Origin: Amycolatopsis thailandensis | GTDB taxonomy: Bacteria; Actinomycetota; Actinomycetes; Mycobacteriales; Pseudonocardiaceae | Assembly: GCF_002234405.1 (NCBI RefSeq) | Contig: NZ_NMQT01000102.1 | Location: 79,211 to 143,210 of the forward strand | Reading direction: 5' to 3' | Length of the DNA stretch: 64,000 nt | In this document: piece after piece, positions 26,677 to 36,043 of the stretch | How positions within the stretch are numbered: the stretch's first letter is position 1 | How the letters are laid out: the number at the start of each line of letters is the position of its first letter | Program-made: the position numbers and the translations under genes | Notes under the pieces: model-generated | What the model was told of the DNA's origin: nothing | What the model saw: the letters and a program-made list of their open reading frames with translations, nothing else | Databases searched by the model: none

Positions 26677-28458
26677 TCAGTCCACGCTTCCGCCAGTTTC
26701 GGCGTCAGTGTTCTGTTGGTGGGCGCGGGCTTGGCGGCTGTCGGCGGCGCGCTGCTGGTGGTAGCCGAGGACGAACTGTGCCTGGCGCTGCGGTGGCAGG
26801 AAGCCGGGAAGCGGCTCCGCTGAGTCGATCTTGTCCATCAGCGCGTCGAGTGTGGTGTGTAGCGCCTCGGCGGCGGCTCGGGTTTCCGGCTTGCGGCGGA
26901 TTTTGGCGAGCCAGGCCTTGGCCAGTTTGGTGCCGGTCATCACCGCCGGGATGGGGTTGCTCTGCGCGGAGCCCCGGAACTTGTCGCCGAACGTCGCGTT
27001 GACGTCGGGTCCGTGGGCTTTGCGCTGGATCTTCTCCAGGTGCGCGAACACACGGCCGTAGAGGTAGGCGGTGTCAGTGTTGTTCTCGTCGAGACCGGCG
27101 GACACGCGGGACTCCTTCTCTTGGGGATCGCACAGCGCCAGCCGCAGCAGCGCCGCGCGTGGGGCGTCGATGCGGCCGTCGGCGGCGATGCGGTGCAGGA
27201 CGTGGTGCAGGACCGAAGCGGGCAGCGGCAGGCCGCGCAGCGCGCGGGCGAGCAGGTCGCGCTGGACGTGGTCGCGCCGCCGTCCGCTCTTGCTGCCAAG
27301 CTCGGTGTAGCGGCCGGACTCTCCGGGTCGCGCTTCCCAGCGTCCGGTAGCCAGCACGAGCTGCCACAGTCCGAACGCGACAGGCTCATCGAGGCCATAG
27401 GTGACCATGAGCGTGTCGCGGTACCAGCGCGCCACGGACAGGAGCGCGGTCGGCAACGGCAGGTCGATCCAGTCCCGGACCATGATCCGGGAGGCGTTGC
27501 CGCCGACGGTCAGCGAGCAGAACCGCTCGTCGCTGCCGATCCGCTCCGCCGTGTCCTTCGCCCGCGCCAGGTCCCCGGACCACAGCCGCTTCAGCAGAGC
27601 GTTGACCTGGTCAGGGTCGGGGCCGGTCGCGAAACCGCTGAGCACATCGGGTTCCTCGGCGCCCAGGACCCACCACACCATGCGGCTGTCCTGTCCGGGC
27701 AGGTTGATCGCGTGCCGGGAGCCGAGCAGCTGAGTCATACCGCTCCCGACGGCGTTGCCGCAGGTGAAACAGATCGGCGTGTGGGTCAGGTCGTCGGTCA
27801 GGCCGTAGCCGAAGACCGAGGCGTTCACGCTCACCAGCGCCGCGTCGTTACCGGCTCCGGGGACCAGGCGCTTGGGAACCGTGCCTGGCATCGAGTTCAC
27901 CAGCTGCCCGGTCTGGCCGCACACCAGGCACAGCCCCTGGCGAGGTGCCGTGCCGCCTTTCCGGCGGGTGACCTCCGCAGTCCAGAACCGCACCAGCGAG
28001 GGCCGGTGGATGGCAAGCTCGTCGTCCACCGCGATCAGGACGCCGTCCTTCGCCGCCACGCCCTCCGGGCGCGCCAGCATGGCTTCGTCCCGGTAGAACC
28101 CGGCCAGCCGCGCGGCGGCCGCGTCCCGCGGGTCGTTTTCGGCCCAGCGGCGAATCAGGTCGGCGAACCGCCTGTGGCATTCGGCGACACGTTCGGGTTT
28201 CGTGGTGTCGTCGCCCCAGCCGAAGACGTACTGGACATCGTCGGCGCCGAGCTGCGGTGCCACACCGACCGTCCGCGTGACCGCCGGAGCGACCCGGTAC
28301 TGCCCGCGTCGTTTCCCGTCCGGCTCACGCAGCCCGGTCAGCCGGGTCTCGCGGCCGTCGGTGAACAGGTCCAGCCGCCACAGGAACTCCCGCTCCCGAT
28401 GGAACGGCGGCGTGGTCACATGGTCCTCGGAGTAGCCGACCAGGCGTTGCAGCAGCAT
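26677..28458 (-). CDS. cas8c: Type I-C Cascade large subunit Cas8c (Csd1)
   Basis: A 593-residue Csd1/Cas8c: LLQRLVGYSEDHVTTPPFHR at the N-terminus, two CxxC pairs forming a probable zinc site (CLVCGQTGQLVN and ICFTCGNAVGSG), and ARYGDTLM-like ARWYRDTLMVTYGLDEPVAF. The C-terminus is a helical small-subunit-like region, usual for I-C. It starts immediately after the cas5 stop. Role: PAM recognition and target unwinding in Cascade. Confidence 0.93.
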   Translation of the reverse strand: MLLQRLVGYSEDHVTTPPFHREREFLWRLDLFTDGRETRLTGLREPDGKRRGQYRVAPAVTRTVGVAPQLGADDVQYVFGWGDDTTKPERVAECHRRFADLIRRWAENDPRDAAAARLAGFYRDEAMLARPEGVAAKDGVLIAVDDELAIHRPSLVRFWTAEVTRRKGGTAPRQGLCLVCGQTGQLVNSMPGTVPKRLVPGAGNDAALVSVNASVFGYGLTDDLTHTPICFTCGNAVGSGMTQLLGSRHAINLPGQDSRMVWWVLGAEEPDVLSGFATGPDPDQVNALLKRLWSGDLARAKDTAERIGSDERFCSLTVGGNASRIMVRDWIDLPLPTALLSVARWYRDTLMVTYGLDEPVAFGLWQLVLATGRWEARPGESGRYTELGSKSGRRRDHVQRDLLARALRGLPLPASVLHHVLHRIAADGRIDAPRAALLRLALCDPQEKESRVSAGLDENNTDTAYLYGRVFAHLEKIQRKAHGPDVNATFGDKFRGSAQSNPIPAVMTGTKLAKAWLAKIRRKPETRAAAEALHTTLDALMDKIDSAEPLPGFLPPQRQAQFVLGYHQQRAADSRQARAHQQNTDAETGGSVD

Positions 28459-29121
28459 TCACGCCTCCGCCAGTGCAGCGGTTTGGCCGGTGCGCGGGAT
28501 CATCATCCGCCCGGCGTGCAGCCAGGCGTCGAACCAGGAGAACCGCACGCCCGCCGGGTCGTGGTGGACGCTGTGCAGCATCGTCCCGAGAGCCATGGTC
28601 AGCGGAACCGGTTCCCGCTCGTCCACGGGACCGAAATAGGCGCTGAACTCCCGTGTCCCCAGATACGGCTGGTGGAAGCACTGCCCGCGCTCCACCCGCC
28701 GCCGGAACTGATCCCGGTACGCCGCGGCCGGCTTGGTCGCGTGCGCACGCAGCTCAACCTGGGCGTGGATGCGGTAGCAGACGTCCTTCAAGCACACCGC
28801 GTTCCGCTGTGTCCGGTGCTCGGCCGTGTCCACAGTGCGGCCCGCCAGCGCCGCGTCCACCGACGCGATGTCGGTGGTCTCGTTACGGCGCTGCGTGAAC
28901 TGCGTGATCGGTGCGAGCACGTCGATCGCGACCGGAACCCAGCTGAACTCCGGCTTCCAGAAAATCGACTCCAGGACACCGATCGCCGCCGTCGGCGTCA
29001 TGACCGGATACGACACCCGCTCCACTTTCAATTCCGGTCTCGTGAACAACGCGCCCGGACCCCACACCTGCACACCCACCGGAACAGCACCCTCCGGTGA
29101 CAGCGGTAACCCCTCGCCCAC
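28459..29121 (-). CDS. cas5: Type I-C Cas5 (crRNA-processing)
   Basis: A 220-residue Cas5d/Cas5c. VQVWGPGALFTRPELKVERV followed by SYPVMTPTAAIGVLESIFWK is diagnostic. In I-C systems Cas5 replaces Cas6 and cuts the repeat, leaving the 11-nt handle, consistent with the repeat seen here and with no cas6 in the window. GTG start at 29121; adjoins cas8c. Confidence 0.94.
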   Translation of the reverse strand: MGEGLPLSPEGAVPVGVQVWGPGALFTRPELKVERVSYPVMTPTAAIGVLESIFWKPEFSWVPVAIDVLAPITQFTQRRNETTDIASVDAALAGRTVDTAEHRTQRNAVCLKDVCYRIHAQVELRAHATKPAAAYRDQFRRRVERGQCFHQPYLGTREFSAYFGPVDEREPVPLTMALGTMLHSVHHDPAGVRFSWFDAWLHAGRMMIPRTGQTAALAEA

Positions 29122-29395
29122 AACGGTCCCTTCCCTCGCATCTGACTTGCCGAGGAGTAGCTACCAGGCCGGACCGACAGTTCTTGGAGGATTATTCGCG
29201 CCCCCACCTTGCGCCCTTGTCGAACAGGATCGAAATACGCAGGTACCAGAGCCATGAACACAGAAAACCTGATTCCTGTTCACATTCACGTGCGAATCGG
29301 ATTCAATCGATCGAGTGAACCCGATCTCCCAGGGCCCACTGATCCGATGCCGTCGTTCACGCCTGATGCTGCCCGACCAGGGCGGCGCGGGCGGG
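29122..29395. promoter_or_regulatory. cas3-cas5 intergenic gap
   Basis: 274 bp separate cas3 from cas5, unlike the tight spacing within the rest of the operon. No gene is supported here. The part near 29260-29310 is AT-richer (TTCAATCGATCGAGTGAA is a near-palindrome), so a second promoter for the Cascade genes is plausible. Confidence 0.35.
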
Positions 29396-31609
29396 TCACC
29401 ACACTTCGCGTTCGGACCCACTGGTGGTGTCGATGCCGTAGTCGGTGTCGTAGGGGCCGGTCCACTCGTAGAGGTCACCGAACACCGGCTCGCACAGCGC
29501 CGCGATCGCCGGGTCCTGCAACAGCCGCTTCGGCAGCGCCACCAGATACGGCTGCAACTGCCGCAGCACCGTCCCTGCCTGCTCCGGTTCACGACGCAGG
29601 CGGGCGATCAGGGCGGCCGCCGGGGTCGGGCCGTCGTGGTCGGTGACCGCGACCGGCACGGTGTCGTCATCGAGCATCCGGAACGCCAGCGCCGGGTCGC
29701 GGCCATTGACCTCCCCCATCGCGCGTTCCGGCCCTTCGGCCACCGACTGGAAATCGAGCCGCTTCCGGTTGCGCTGGATCTCGGCCGCGCGGGTGCCGTA
29801 CTCGGCGTTCGCCCGCCGATACAGCGTCCGGTAATAGCGGTCCAGCGCGTCCACATCATCAGGCCGGACCATGCCGTCACCCCGTGGCCCGAAGAACTCA
29901 GCCGTCACCGCGGACCCGAGGACGTATCCGGCGGGACTGGACATGTCCCGGGCGGCGAAGACCACCACCAGGCCGTCCGTGCCGAGCGTGCCTTCCCGGT
30001 TCGCGCGCCCCGCGGCCTGCTGCACCGCCTCGGCCGGAGCGAACGCCCGGAACACGACCGGGAAGTCGATATCCACTCCAGCCTCGACCAGCTGCGTGGA
30101 CACCAGCCGGACCGGCCGCCCGTCGGACAGACGCTCACGCACCTCGTCGAGCACCGTCCGCCGGTGCGCGGGCATCATCCGCGTCGACAGATGGAAGATC
30201 CCTTCCGCGCCGGACTCCTTCCACCCCTGGAAGACCGATCGGGCGTCCGCGGTCGTGTTGACCACCATCAGGACCTGCTCGTGCGAGCACGCCCGCTCCC
30301 CCACCTCGGCCAGCGTCGGCCGGGGATTCAGCCACCACTCGTACCGCACCCGCCGCATCGCCGCGAACAACTCGCGCGGATTCTCGACGATGTCCCGCAC
30401 CCGCAGACCCCGCCACACGTCGAACTCCGGAAACGAGGGCTGGGTCGCCGACGCCAGCAGCACCGTCACACCGAAGTATTCAGTCAGGACCCGCAGCGCG
30501 TCCAGGATCGGGGTCAGCACCCGCAACGGCAGCGCCTGCACCTCGTCCAGCACGATCACCGCGTTCGCCAGCCGGTGCAGCTTCCGCATCCGCGACGGCG
30601 TGCGCGCGAACAACGAATCGAACAGCTGCACCGTCGTGGTTACCACGAACGGGCTGTCCCAATTCTCCGCAGCCGCGCGCGCGGCCCACCGCGCCGCACC
30701 CGACTCGGGCACGTGCACCGCCGAGTGATGCTCCAGGACCGCGTCCGCGCCGAGCATCGCCCGGTACTCGGCGGCGTTCTGCTCGGTCACCGTGATGAAC
30801 GGGACCGCGACGATCACCCGCCGCTTCCCATACCGGGCGGCATGATGCAACGCGAACCCCGCCGACGCCCACGTCTTGCCCGACCCGGTCGGCGCCGGCA
30901 ACCGGAACACCCCAGGAGCATCCCCCGCGCACCGCACCGCCTGCCCGTACACACGCTCGCGGACCGCGTCGACCGGAGAACCGGTCCGGCCCGCGAGTCG
31001 GTCCCGGCGGGCAGCCTCGAAACGATCCCGCAACACCGCCATGTCCACGTCGTCCCGCACCCGCGGCCCCGACCGCCCCTTGGCATGCGCGGCGGTATCC
31101 AGATGATCGGCATCCACCAGCGCCGAAAACGCCAGCCGCACCCCCATCTCCGCGACCGTGTTCCCCCGCCGCCAGCCCGCCGGCAGCAACGACGTCGGCG
31201 CCCCTGTCAAAACCTTCTCCGCCTCCGGCAGCACACCGAGGAACGCCTCGACCTCGTCCCGGCCACGCACCGCGTCCCCAGGGTCCAGCGCACGCAACTC
31301 CCCCGGACTGGTCAGACCGCCATGATGACCGTGGACCGCCATCGCCGCCGCACCCGCCACCCCGCGAAGAAGATTCGCCCCCAGTTCCTTATGTGGGACA
31401 CCGACACGCCCGCCGTGGACCTCGGCACGCAACAAACCCTCCTGCCACAACCTGCACGCCTTACCCGCGTCATGGAACAACCCCAACGCGAAACCCAGCT
31501 CGCCAGCGCCGAACTCCCCCGCGAAACGCGCCGCCAACACCGCCGTCGACCGCGCATGATCCGACAGCAACTGACGCCGCCCCAACACATTCGCACTATG
31601 CGCCCACAT
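29396..31609 (-). CDS. cas3: CRISPR-associated helicase-nuclease Cas3
   Basis: A 737-residue Cas3. N-terminal HD nuclease: LLSDHARSTAVLAARFAG, GLFHDAGKACRLW, AVHGHHGGL. Helicase: Walker A LPAPTGSGKTWAS, DEVQ in VIVLDEVQALPL, SATQPSF, and motif VI AVQQAAGRANREG. ATG 31609 (MWAHSANVLGRR) is the family-typical start; the frame stays open upstream only because the CRISPR repeats lack stops in it. It degrades targets bound by Cascade. Transcribed away from array 2, with which it shares the intergenic region. Confidence 0.96.
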   Translation of the reverse strand: MWAHSANVLGRRQLLSDHARSTAVLAARFAGEFGAGELGFALGLFHDAGKACRLWQEGLLRAEVHGGRVGVPHKELGANLLRGVAGAAAMAVHGHHGGLTSPGELRALDPGDAVRGRDEVEAFLGVLPEAEKVLTGAPTSLLPAGWRRGNTVAEMGVRLAFSALVDADHLDTAAHAKGRSGPRVRDDVDMAVLRDRFEAARRDRLAGRTGSPVDAVRERVYGQAVRCAGDAPGVFRLPAPTGSGKTWASAGFALHHAARYGKRRVIVAVPFITVTEQNAAEYRAMLGADAVLEHHSAVHVPESGAARWAARAAAENWDSPFVVTTTVQLFDSLFARTPSRMRKLHRLANAVIVLDEVQALPLRVLTPILDALRVLTEYFGVTVLLASATQPSFPEFDVWRGLRVRDIVENPRELFAAMRRVRYEWWLNPRPTLAEVGERACSHEQVLMVVNTTADARSVFQGWKESGAEGIFHLSTRMMPAHRRTVLDEVRERLSDGRPVRLVSTQLVEAGVDIDFPVVFRAFAPAEAVQQAAGRANREGTLGTDGLVVVFAARDMSSPAGYVLGSAVTAEFFGPRGDGMVRPDDVDALDRYYRTLYRRANAEYGTRAAEIQRNRKRLDFQSVAEGPERAMGEVNGRDPALAFRMLDDDTVPVAVTDHDGPTPAAALIARLRREPEQAGTVLRQLQPYLVALPKRLLQDPAIAALCEPVFGDLYEWTGPYDTDYGIDTTSGSEREVW

Positions 31610-31613
31610 ACAT

Positions 31614-31841
31614 CCCCCGCCAGACCGGCCAGCTTGAAACGCCACACCATACGGGCACCACAACATTCCAGACCTGGCCGCCACACGCACAACGACAAGA
31701 CCCCCGAACTTCTGTACCATCACTTCGGAGTGAGAAGCGTGGAGCGACACGCCACCAGGTTCTCCAGCGATTCCCGGGCGTGTCGGCAACAAACAGGCCA
31801 CAATGGCCCCACGTCGAAGACAAAAGCCCAGCTCAAACAGA
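31614..31841 (+). promoter_or_regulatory. Leader of CRISPR array 2 / divergent cas3 promoter region
   Basis: 228 bp between the cas3 start and the first repeat of array 2. The array reads away from cas3 and decays at its far end, so this interval must hold the leader and probably the divergent cas operon promoter. I saw no clear similarity between its end (AAAAGCCCAGCTCAAACAGA) and the end of the array 1 leader. Confidence 0.6.
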
Positions 31842-32462
31842 GTGGCATCGGCCCTCCGGGGCCGATGAGGATCGCAACGGTGCCTTGGGGTAGTCGGGCA
31901 TGGTGTCGGCGGCGTGGCGTCGGCCCTCCGGGGCCGATGAGGATCGCAACGCGACCGAGGGCACCCATATGTTGTCGGGGTTCGGTGGCATCGGCCCTCC
32001 GGGGCCGATGAGGATCGCAACGGCGGCGGGTCCTCGCGTTTTCGGCTGACGGATGAGTGGCATCGGCCCTCCGGGGCCGATGAGGATCGCAACATCGACA
32101 CGAAGCGGGCTTTGCCCTTGGGGGCAGTGTGGCATCGGCCCTCCGGGGCCGATGAGGATCGCAACTCGCTCACGCCCACGGTGAAGTCGCGCAGCTCGAC
32201 CTGTGGCGTCGGCCCTCCGGGGCCGATGAGGATCGCAACCAGGACACCGGGACCTGGGCGCACCGTCGCGTCGCCGGTGGCGTCGGCCCTCCGGGGCCGA
32301 TGAGGATCGCAACGACCAGCCAGCCGACCGCGTAGGACGCGGCGAGCGCGTGGCGTCGGCCCTCCGGGGCCGATGAGGATCGCAACCGCGTCCCCAGCGC
32401 CTTGGCCTCGTCGGCCAACATGTTGTGGCATCGGCCCTTCCGGGCCGATGAGGATCACGAAC
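31842..32462 (+). CRISPR. CRISPR array 2 (9 repeats, 8 spacers), type I-C
   Basis: The same 37-nt repeat as array 1, here in plus orientation (GTGGCATCGGCCC ... GAGGATCGCAAC). Starts: 31842, 31914, 31985, 32057, 32129, 32203, 32277, 32350 and 32425; spacers 34-38 nt. Repeats 2, 6, 7 and 8 have GTGGCGTCGG (A to G, turning a stem pair into a wobble). The last copy is degenerate (38 nt, GAGGATCACGAAC ending), marking the old end. Newest spacers are next to cas3. Confidence 0.97.
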
Positions 32463-32563
32463 CCATGACAACACCTTGTGCGGGCCCCGCGGCAGGTCTG
32501 GCGTCCGGCATTGTGGTGCGTTCGCGATGACGCGGCGGTACCCCGGGTTGATACGTTGCGCTG

Positions 32564-33106
32564 ATGCCTTCCCTACATCGACAACGCTGTACCGTCGATG
32601 TCAATCCAGGTCTGTTCTATCTCACCGCCGTCAACCCGGTCGGCGAGCACGATCCCAGCGACCTCGTTCCCGAACTCCTCGACACCGACGCTGTCTGCAT
32701 GGCCGGCGACAACGGCATCACGTTCAACAGCCGGTTTTAGTCCCACACGACCGTTGTCACGATCGAGTTCCTGGACATCGCCCCCGACCGGGCAGAGGCG
32801 GCACCTGGCTCCGCTGTGGACATGTCCGGAAGGACCGGTGAAGGCACCCTCGTGCTGCGTGCGAGGGGCCTGGTGTTCTCCAACCCCGACCACGTCATGC
32901 CGGCTGCCACGGTGCAACCTCCCTACCTTGGGCTCTGCCACGCACGCGTAGCGCGGTGCCTGCTGGCAGATCGGGAAACCTACGTTTCTCCAGATGACGA
33001 CGCGAACCCTCACGGCCTTGAGGAATGGTCCGTGGACTTCTGGCCCGCAACCCCCGGCATCGATAAGGACCAGAACCTAGGACCAGCAGCCGACCTCAGG
33101 TCATAG
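32564..33106 (+). pseudogene. Unknown gene interrupted by an amber codon
   Basis: From ATG 32564 a protein-like frame reads VNPGLFYLTAVNPVGEHDPS, DLVPELLDTDAVCMAGDNGI and TFNSRF, then TAG at 32738-32740, and continues in the same frame with SHTTVVTIEFLDIAPDRAEA to TAG at 33104-33106. Composition is the same on both sides, so I read a 180-codon gene broken by one nonsense codon. No family recognised. It lies just beyond the old end of array 2. Confidence 0.5.
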
Positions 33107-34117
33107 CGATCAGCGATGGTCCTCAACCTTGACGGTGGCAAGACGAGCCAGATCGAGCCGAATAGGTCCGGGCTCACCGTCGGGCAGGCGCCGGCGGCGG
33201 GTCCCGCGGATGCCTGCCCCTCCTGGCGACTCGGCGCTGCAAGCAGGCCGAGCAAACCGGAAGTCGCCAACGCCCAGGGCAGCCCGGAGGTCTCGCCGAC
33301 ATGACCCGGATCGACGCCACCGACCCCACCATCCAGTGTGTCATCGACCTCAGGGCACCGACATACCGCGACCGATGCCGCGAAGACTCTCCGCCACGCG
33401 GCCGCAGAGCTGAGACCGCGACTTTAGTCCACAGTAGACACGTGACAGCGGGGACCCGTTCGGCGGGTGTCAGCCGAGGAGCCGATCGAGGTCGGCATTG
33501 AGTCGATTCTCCCGATCGCGATCGCCGAGGGCCATGGGGAAGCGGTAGCACGCGAGACGAACGTGCCCTCGGCGTGCCGGGTGGGTACGCAGGCACCAGT
33601 TCGCTGAGGGGAGACCGAGGACGACCTCGAACGTCTGCTCCGGCACGCGCGGTGCCGGGTGACGACCTCACGGACGATGGTCGCCGTCGCGGGCCTGAAG
33701 CTCCGGGAACTCTGGCGCGGGCATCTCGACAACCGTCTCGGCGTACCGACCCGTCCTGGCGCGGCGTGTCACGGAAGCCACCGTCGAAGGTGACGAAAGG
33801 ACCGCAGGCCTCGCAGCCGAGCGACCTCGGACGGCGAGTACGACAACGTCGTGCCGTCGGCGACTGCCGATTACGTAAGGTCGGCCAGGATCAGTGCCAG
33901 GCTGCCCAGGGGGATCACGGTGCCGTCCCGGCGGGTGATCGTCGCGGCCAGCCGGCGGATCTCGAGGGCCCTGCCCGCGTCGACTGGCTGTGTCGGGTGG
34001 GCGGCCGCACCGGGGGTGCCCGGTCCTCTCCGCGCAGGAAGCGTCAGCCAGCCGACGGCAGAGCGTGTCCCGTTCCCCGGCTAGCGTTGTCCTGCGTGCG
34101 CGTTTCGGTAGCCGTCA
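33107..34117. other. Gene-poor stretch with coding remnants
   Basis: About 1 kb without an acceptable gene. On the minus strand, protein-like pieces appear: ALEIRRLAATITRRDGTVIP followed by LGSLALILADLT ending at 33871, and HVRLACYRFPMALGDRDREN followed by RLNADLDRLLG ending near 33470. They lack starts and are separated by stops, so I read decayed genes of unknown family. Confidence 0.35.
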
Positions 34118-34702
34118 GTGAACAATCATGGCGTGTCCGACGCCGCCCTGACCGCTCCCGACGAGCACAGTCGGGCGCTGACCCGCCTGATGACCTCGCT
34201 GGCCGACATCAGCCCGTCGGCGCCGCTTCCGGTGCTGCGCGCAGCGTGGGACGGTCTTGGCCTGGCACGTGCGTGCGGGCTGGCCGCCGCGACCGCCGTC
34301 CCGGCAGAGTGGGACAGCAGGCAGCGCAACGCCGAGACCGTCGAATATCTCCTCGCGCGGGAGCTGACCCGCACCGACGCCGCCAACAGCCTGACGCTCG
34401 TGCTCCAGCCGGCCACCAGGCTCTCCGAGACCCGCGGCACCGTCTGGGCCGCGACGATGATCCAGTCGATTCTCGACTTCACACGCACGGCAGAGACCGT
34501 GGCGGGAGCCACCGCCGACGCCGCCACGGAGTGGGACGACCAGCGCAGCTTCCGCGCGTGCGCGAGCCTGTTCGACGAGCTCGGCGCCTGCTGGCGCGGT
34601 GAACGCCCGTCCTACCAGCTCCGCATCACCGGCACGTCCGCCTCGCCCTGGTGGGAAGTCCACCCATCGCGCGGTTCTGAGCAGCCGCGTCGTAGACGTT
34701 AG
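34118..34702 (+). CDS. Hypothetical protein of 194 residues
   Basis: A helical, alanine-rich soluble protein (RALTRLMTSLADISPSAPLP, RNAETVEYLLARELTRTDAA, ACASLFDELGACWRGER). GTG 34118 is used; GTG 34133 is also possible and neither has a strong ribosome binding site. No family recognised. Codon bias (G/C at third positions) supports coding. Confidence 0.5.
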   Translation: MNNHGVSDAALTAPDEHSRALTRLMTSLADISPSAPLPVLRAAWDGLGLARACGLAAATAVPAEWDSRQRNAETVEYLLARELTRTDAANSLTLVLQPATRLSETRGTVWAATMIQSILDFTRTAETVAGATADAATEWDDQRSFRACASLFDELGACWRGERPSYQLRITGTSASPWWEVHPSRGSEQPRRRR

Positions 34703-34810
34703 GGTCGAGCAGGATTCCCGCTCATCGCGGGCGTCACCGCCGTGTCGAATGTGGAGCTGAGATCCCTGCGTCCATTCCGGCCGCGATCACCCCTCGCCGC
34801 CGCGACCAAC

Positions 34811-35018
34811 TGGTAGTAAGCCTTCTACAGCAAGGAAAAGGCGACTGCGTCGTGATCGGGTCCGTCCCCGGGGTGGCCGGGTCCGCGACATCGAACTCGG
34901 TGCCGCCAGCCCGATCCTCACGTTCGGCACCGCCGAATGGGCTGCCTTCGTCTGTGGTGTCAACGAAGGCGGGTTCGACGAGCTGCAGGCGCGAAGCCGC
35001 GAATTGGTTTACGCCTGA
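34811..35018 (+). pseudogene. Decayed DUF397 gene
   Basis: In the last frame DIELGAASPILTFGTAEWAA followed by FVCGVNEGGFDEL and TGA at 35016-35018 matches the DUF397 C-terminus (VRDSKDPxGPVLxFTPAEWAAFLAGVRxGEFD). Upstream, GDCVVIGSVPGVA (family GNCVEVAxLPGGVAVRDS) is in a different frame and is preceded by stops near a Trp codon. At least one or two frameshifts are needed, so the gene is dead. DUF397 proteins normally pair with XRE regulators. Confidence 0.6.
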
Positions 35019-35128
35019 CCATTGTTGCCGGCCAGGGACGCACCCTGTGCTGACTCCGGCCGTGCTCCCCCACCCGATCAAGCGCGCCCACCATCTCGCG
35101 GCACACCTCCCGCGGCAGCACCCACACC

Positions 35129-36043
35129 TCAACCGATGGCCGAGCTCTCCAGCGGTTGAGCGGCCGGGGCGACGAGGGCCAGGGTGATGTCGCCTCCGCG
35201 CCGGCCGACGATGTGGACGCGATGTCCCAGGCGGGCAAGGAACTCGCGGAAGCTCGCGCAGCCGTAGTCGGCCTCGTCGAACGCAGGGTCCAGCGTCACC
35301 ATCTTCGACTTCACCGCCGACGCGGTCAGGACCGCGGAGTCATCCTTTCCCATGGCGGTCACCAGCAACTCTTCGGCATCGGCGAGCCGCTGCCCCGTCT
35401 GCCCGGCCAGGACGGGGCTGCCCGGCCGCGGGTCGGTGCGCGCCACGATCGAGCCCCACAGCTTGTATTCCGAGCACACCGACACCAGCCGGGCACTGGC
35501 CGAGGTCTCCGCGCCGACCCCGATCACGTGCTTGCCGAACTCCCGCAGCTTCGACACCAACGGCGAGAAGTCACTGTCACCGCTGGCCAGCACGAACGCG
35601 TCGACCGACGGATGCACGATCAACGTCTCCATCGCGTCCACGGTCATCCGGATATCGGCGCCGTTCTTGCGGGACGGGCCGTGCCCGAGCTGCACCAGGT
35701 CGATCCCGTTGCGCTCCAGCGCCTGTTGGTAGCGGCCGAAGCGCGGGTCGGCCCAGTCGGCGTAGGCACGGCGGATCGTGGTCGGCCCATACGCCCGGCA
35801 TAGCCAGGTCACCGCGTTCGCCGGAACCGGCTCGTCCCGATCCGGCAGCGTCGCGCCCGCACCGAGCACCACGTTCTCGAAATCGAGCAGAAGGGCTAGT
35901 TGCTGCCCGCGCGGACGCAGCTCATGCGCGTCCCAGTCGCCGAAGATGTTCTCTCGGCGGCGCTCGGCCTCCCGGACCAGGCGCACCGCCTCCCGATGCT
36001 CGTGCGGCCCGGTGTCACCTGCGTCGTTCCCGCTGTGCGTCAC
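35129..36043 (-). CDS. NYN-domain (PIN-like) nuclease with C-terminal OST-HTH
   Basis: A LabA/DUF88-like protein of about 304 residues. The NYN fold is seen in LALLLDFENVVLGAG (catalytic Asp and Asn), GPSRKNGADIRMTVDAMETL and AFVLASGDSDFSPLVSKLRE, with the three acidic clusters kept. The C-terminus (AVLTASAVKSKMVTLDPAFD, FREFLARLGHRVHIVGR) fits an OST-HTH/LOTUS RNA-binding domain. GTG 36043 is preferred over GTG 36100, whose extra 19 residues look non-coding. Probably an RNA-targeting nuclease; role in defence or RNA turnover is inference. Confidence 0.82.
   Translation of the reverse strand: MTHSGNDAGDTGPHEHREAVRLVREAERRRENIFGDWDAHELRPRGQQLALLLDFENVVLGAGATLPDRDEPVPANAVTWLCRAYGPTTIRRAYADWADPRFGRYQQALERNGIDLVQLGHGPSRKNGADIRMTVDAMETLIVHPSVDAFVLASGDSDFSPLVSKLREFGKHVIGVGAETSASARLVSVCSEYKLWGSIVARTDPRPGSPVLAGQTGQRLADAEELLVTAMGKDDSAVLTASAVKSKMVTLDPAFDEADYGCASFREFLARLGHRVHIVGRRGGDITLALVAPAAQPLESSAIG

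Noticed and set aside
27013..32011. Plus-strand frames of 695 and 898 codons across cas8c, cas5 and cas3.
   Set aside because: Shadows of the cas genes caused by high GC; Arg/Pro/His-rich, without domains.
31610..32458. An open frame extends cas3 upstream by about 280 codons with repeating IGPEGPMP/ILIGPGGPTP units, suggesting a fused repeat protein.
   Set aside because: These units are translations of CRISPR repeats in array 2; the family-typical Cas3 start is at 31609.
21562..33106. Two genes with in-frame TAG could mean amber recoding (for example pyrrolysine or readthrough).
   Set aside because: TAG is the normal terminator of many intact genes here (for example those ending at 549, 5173, 6966, 12691 and 17863), so genome-wide recoding is very unlikely; mutation or sequencing error is simpler.
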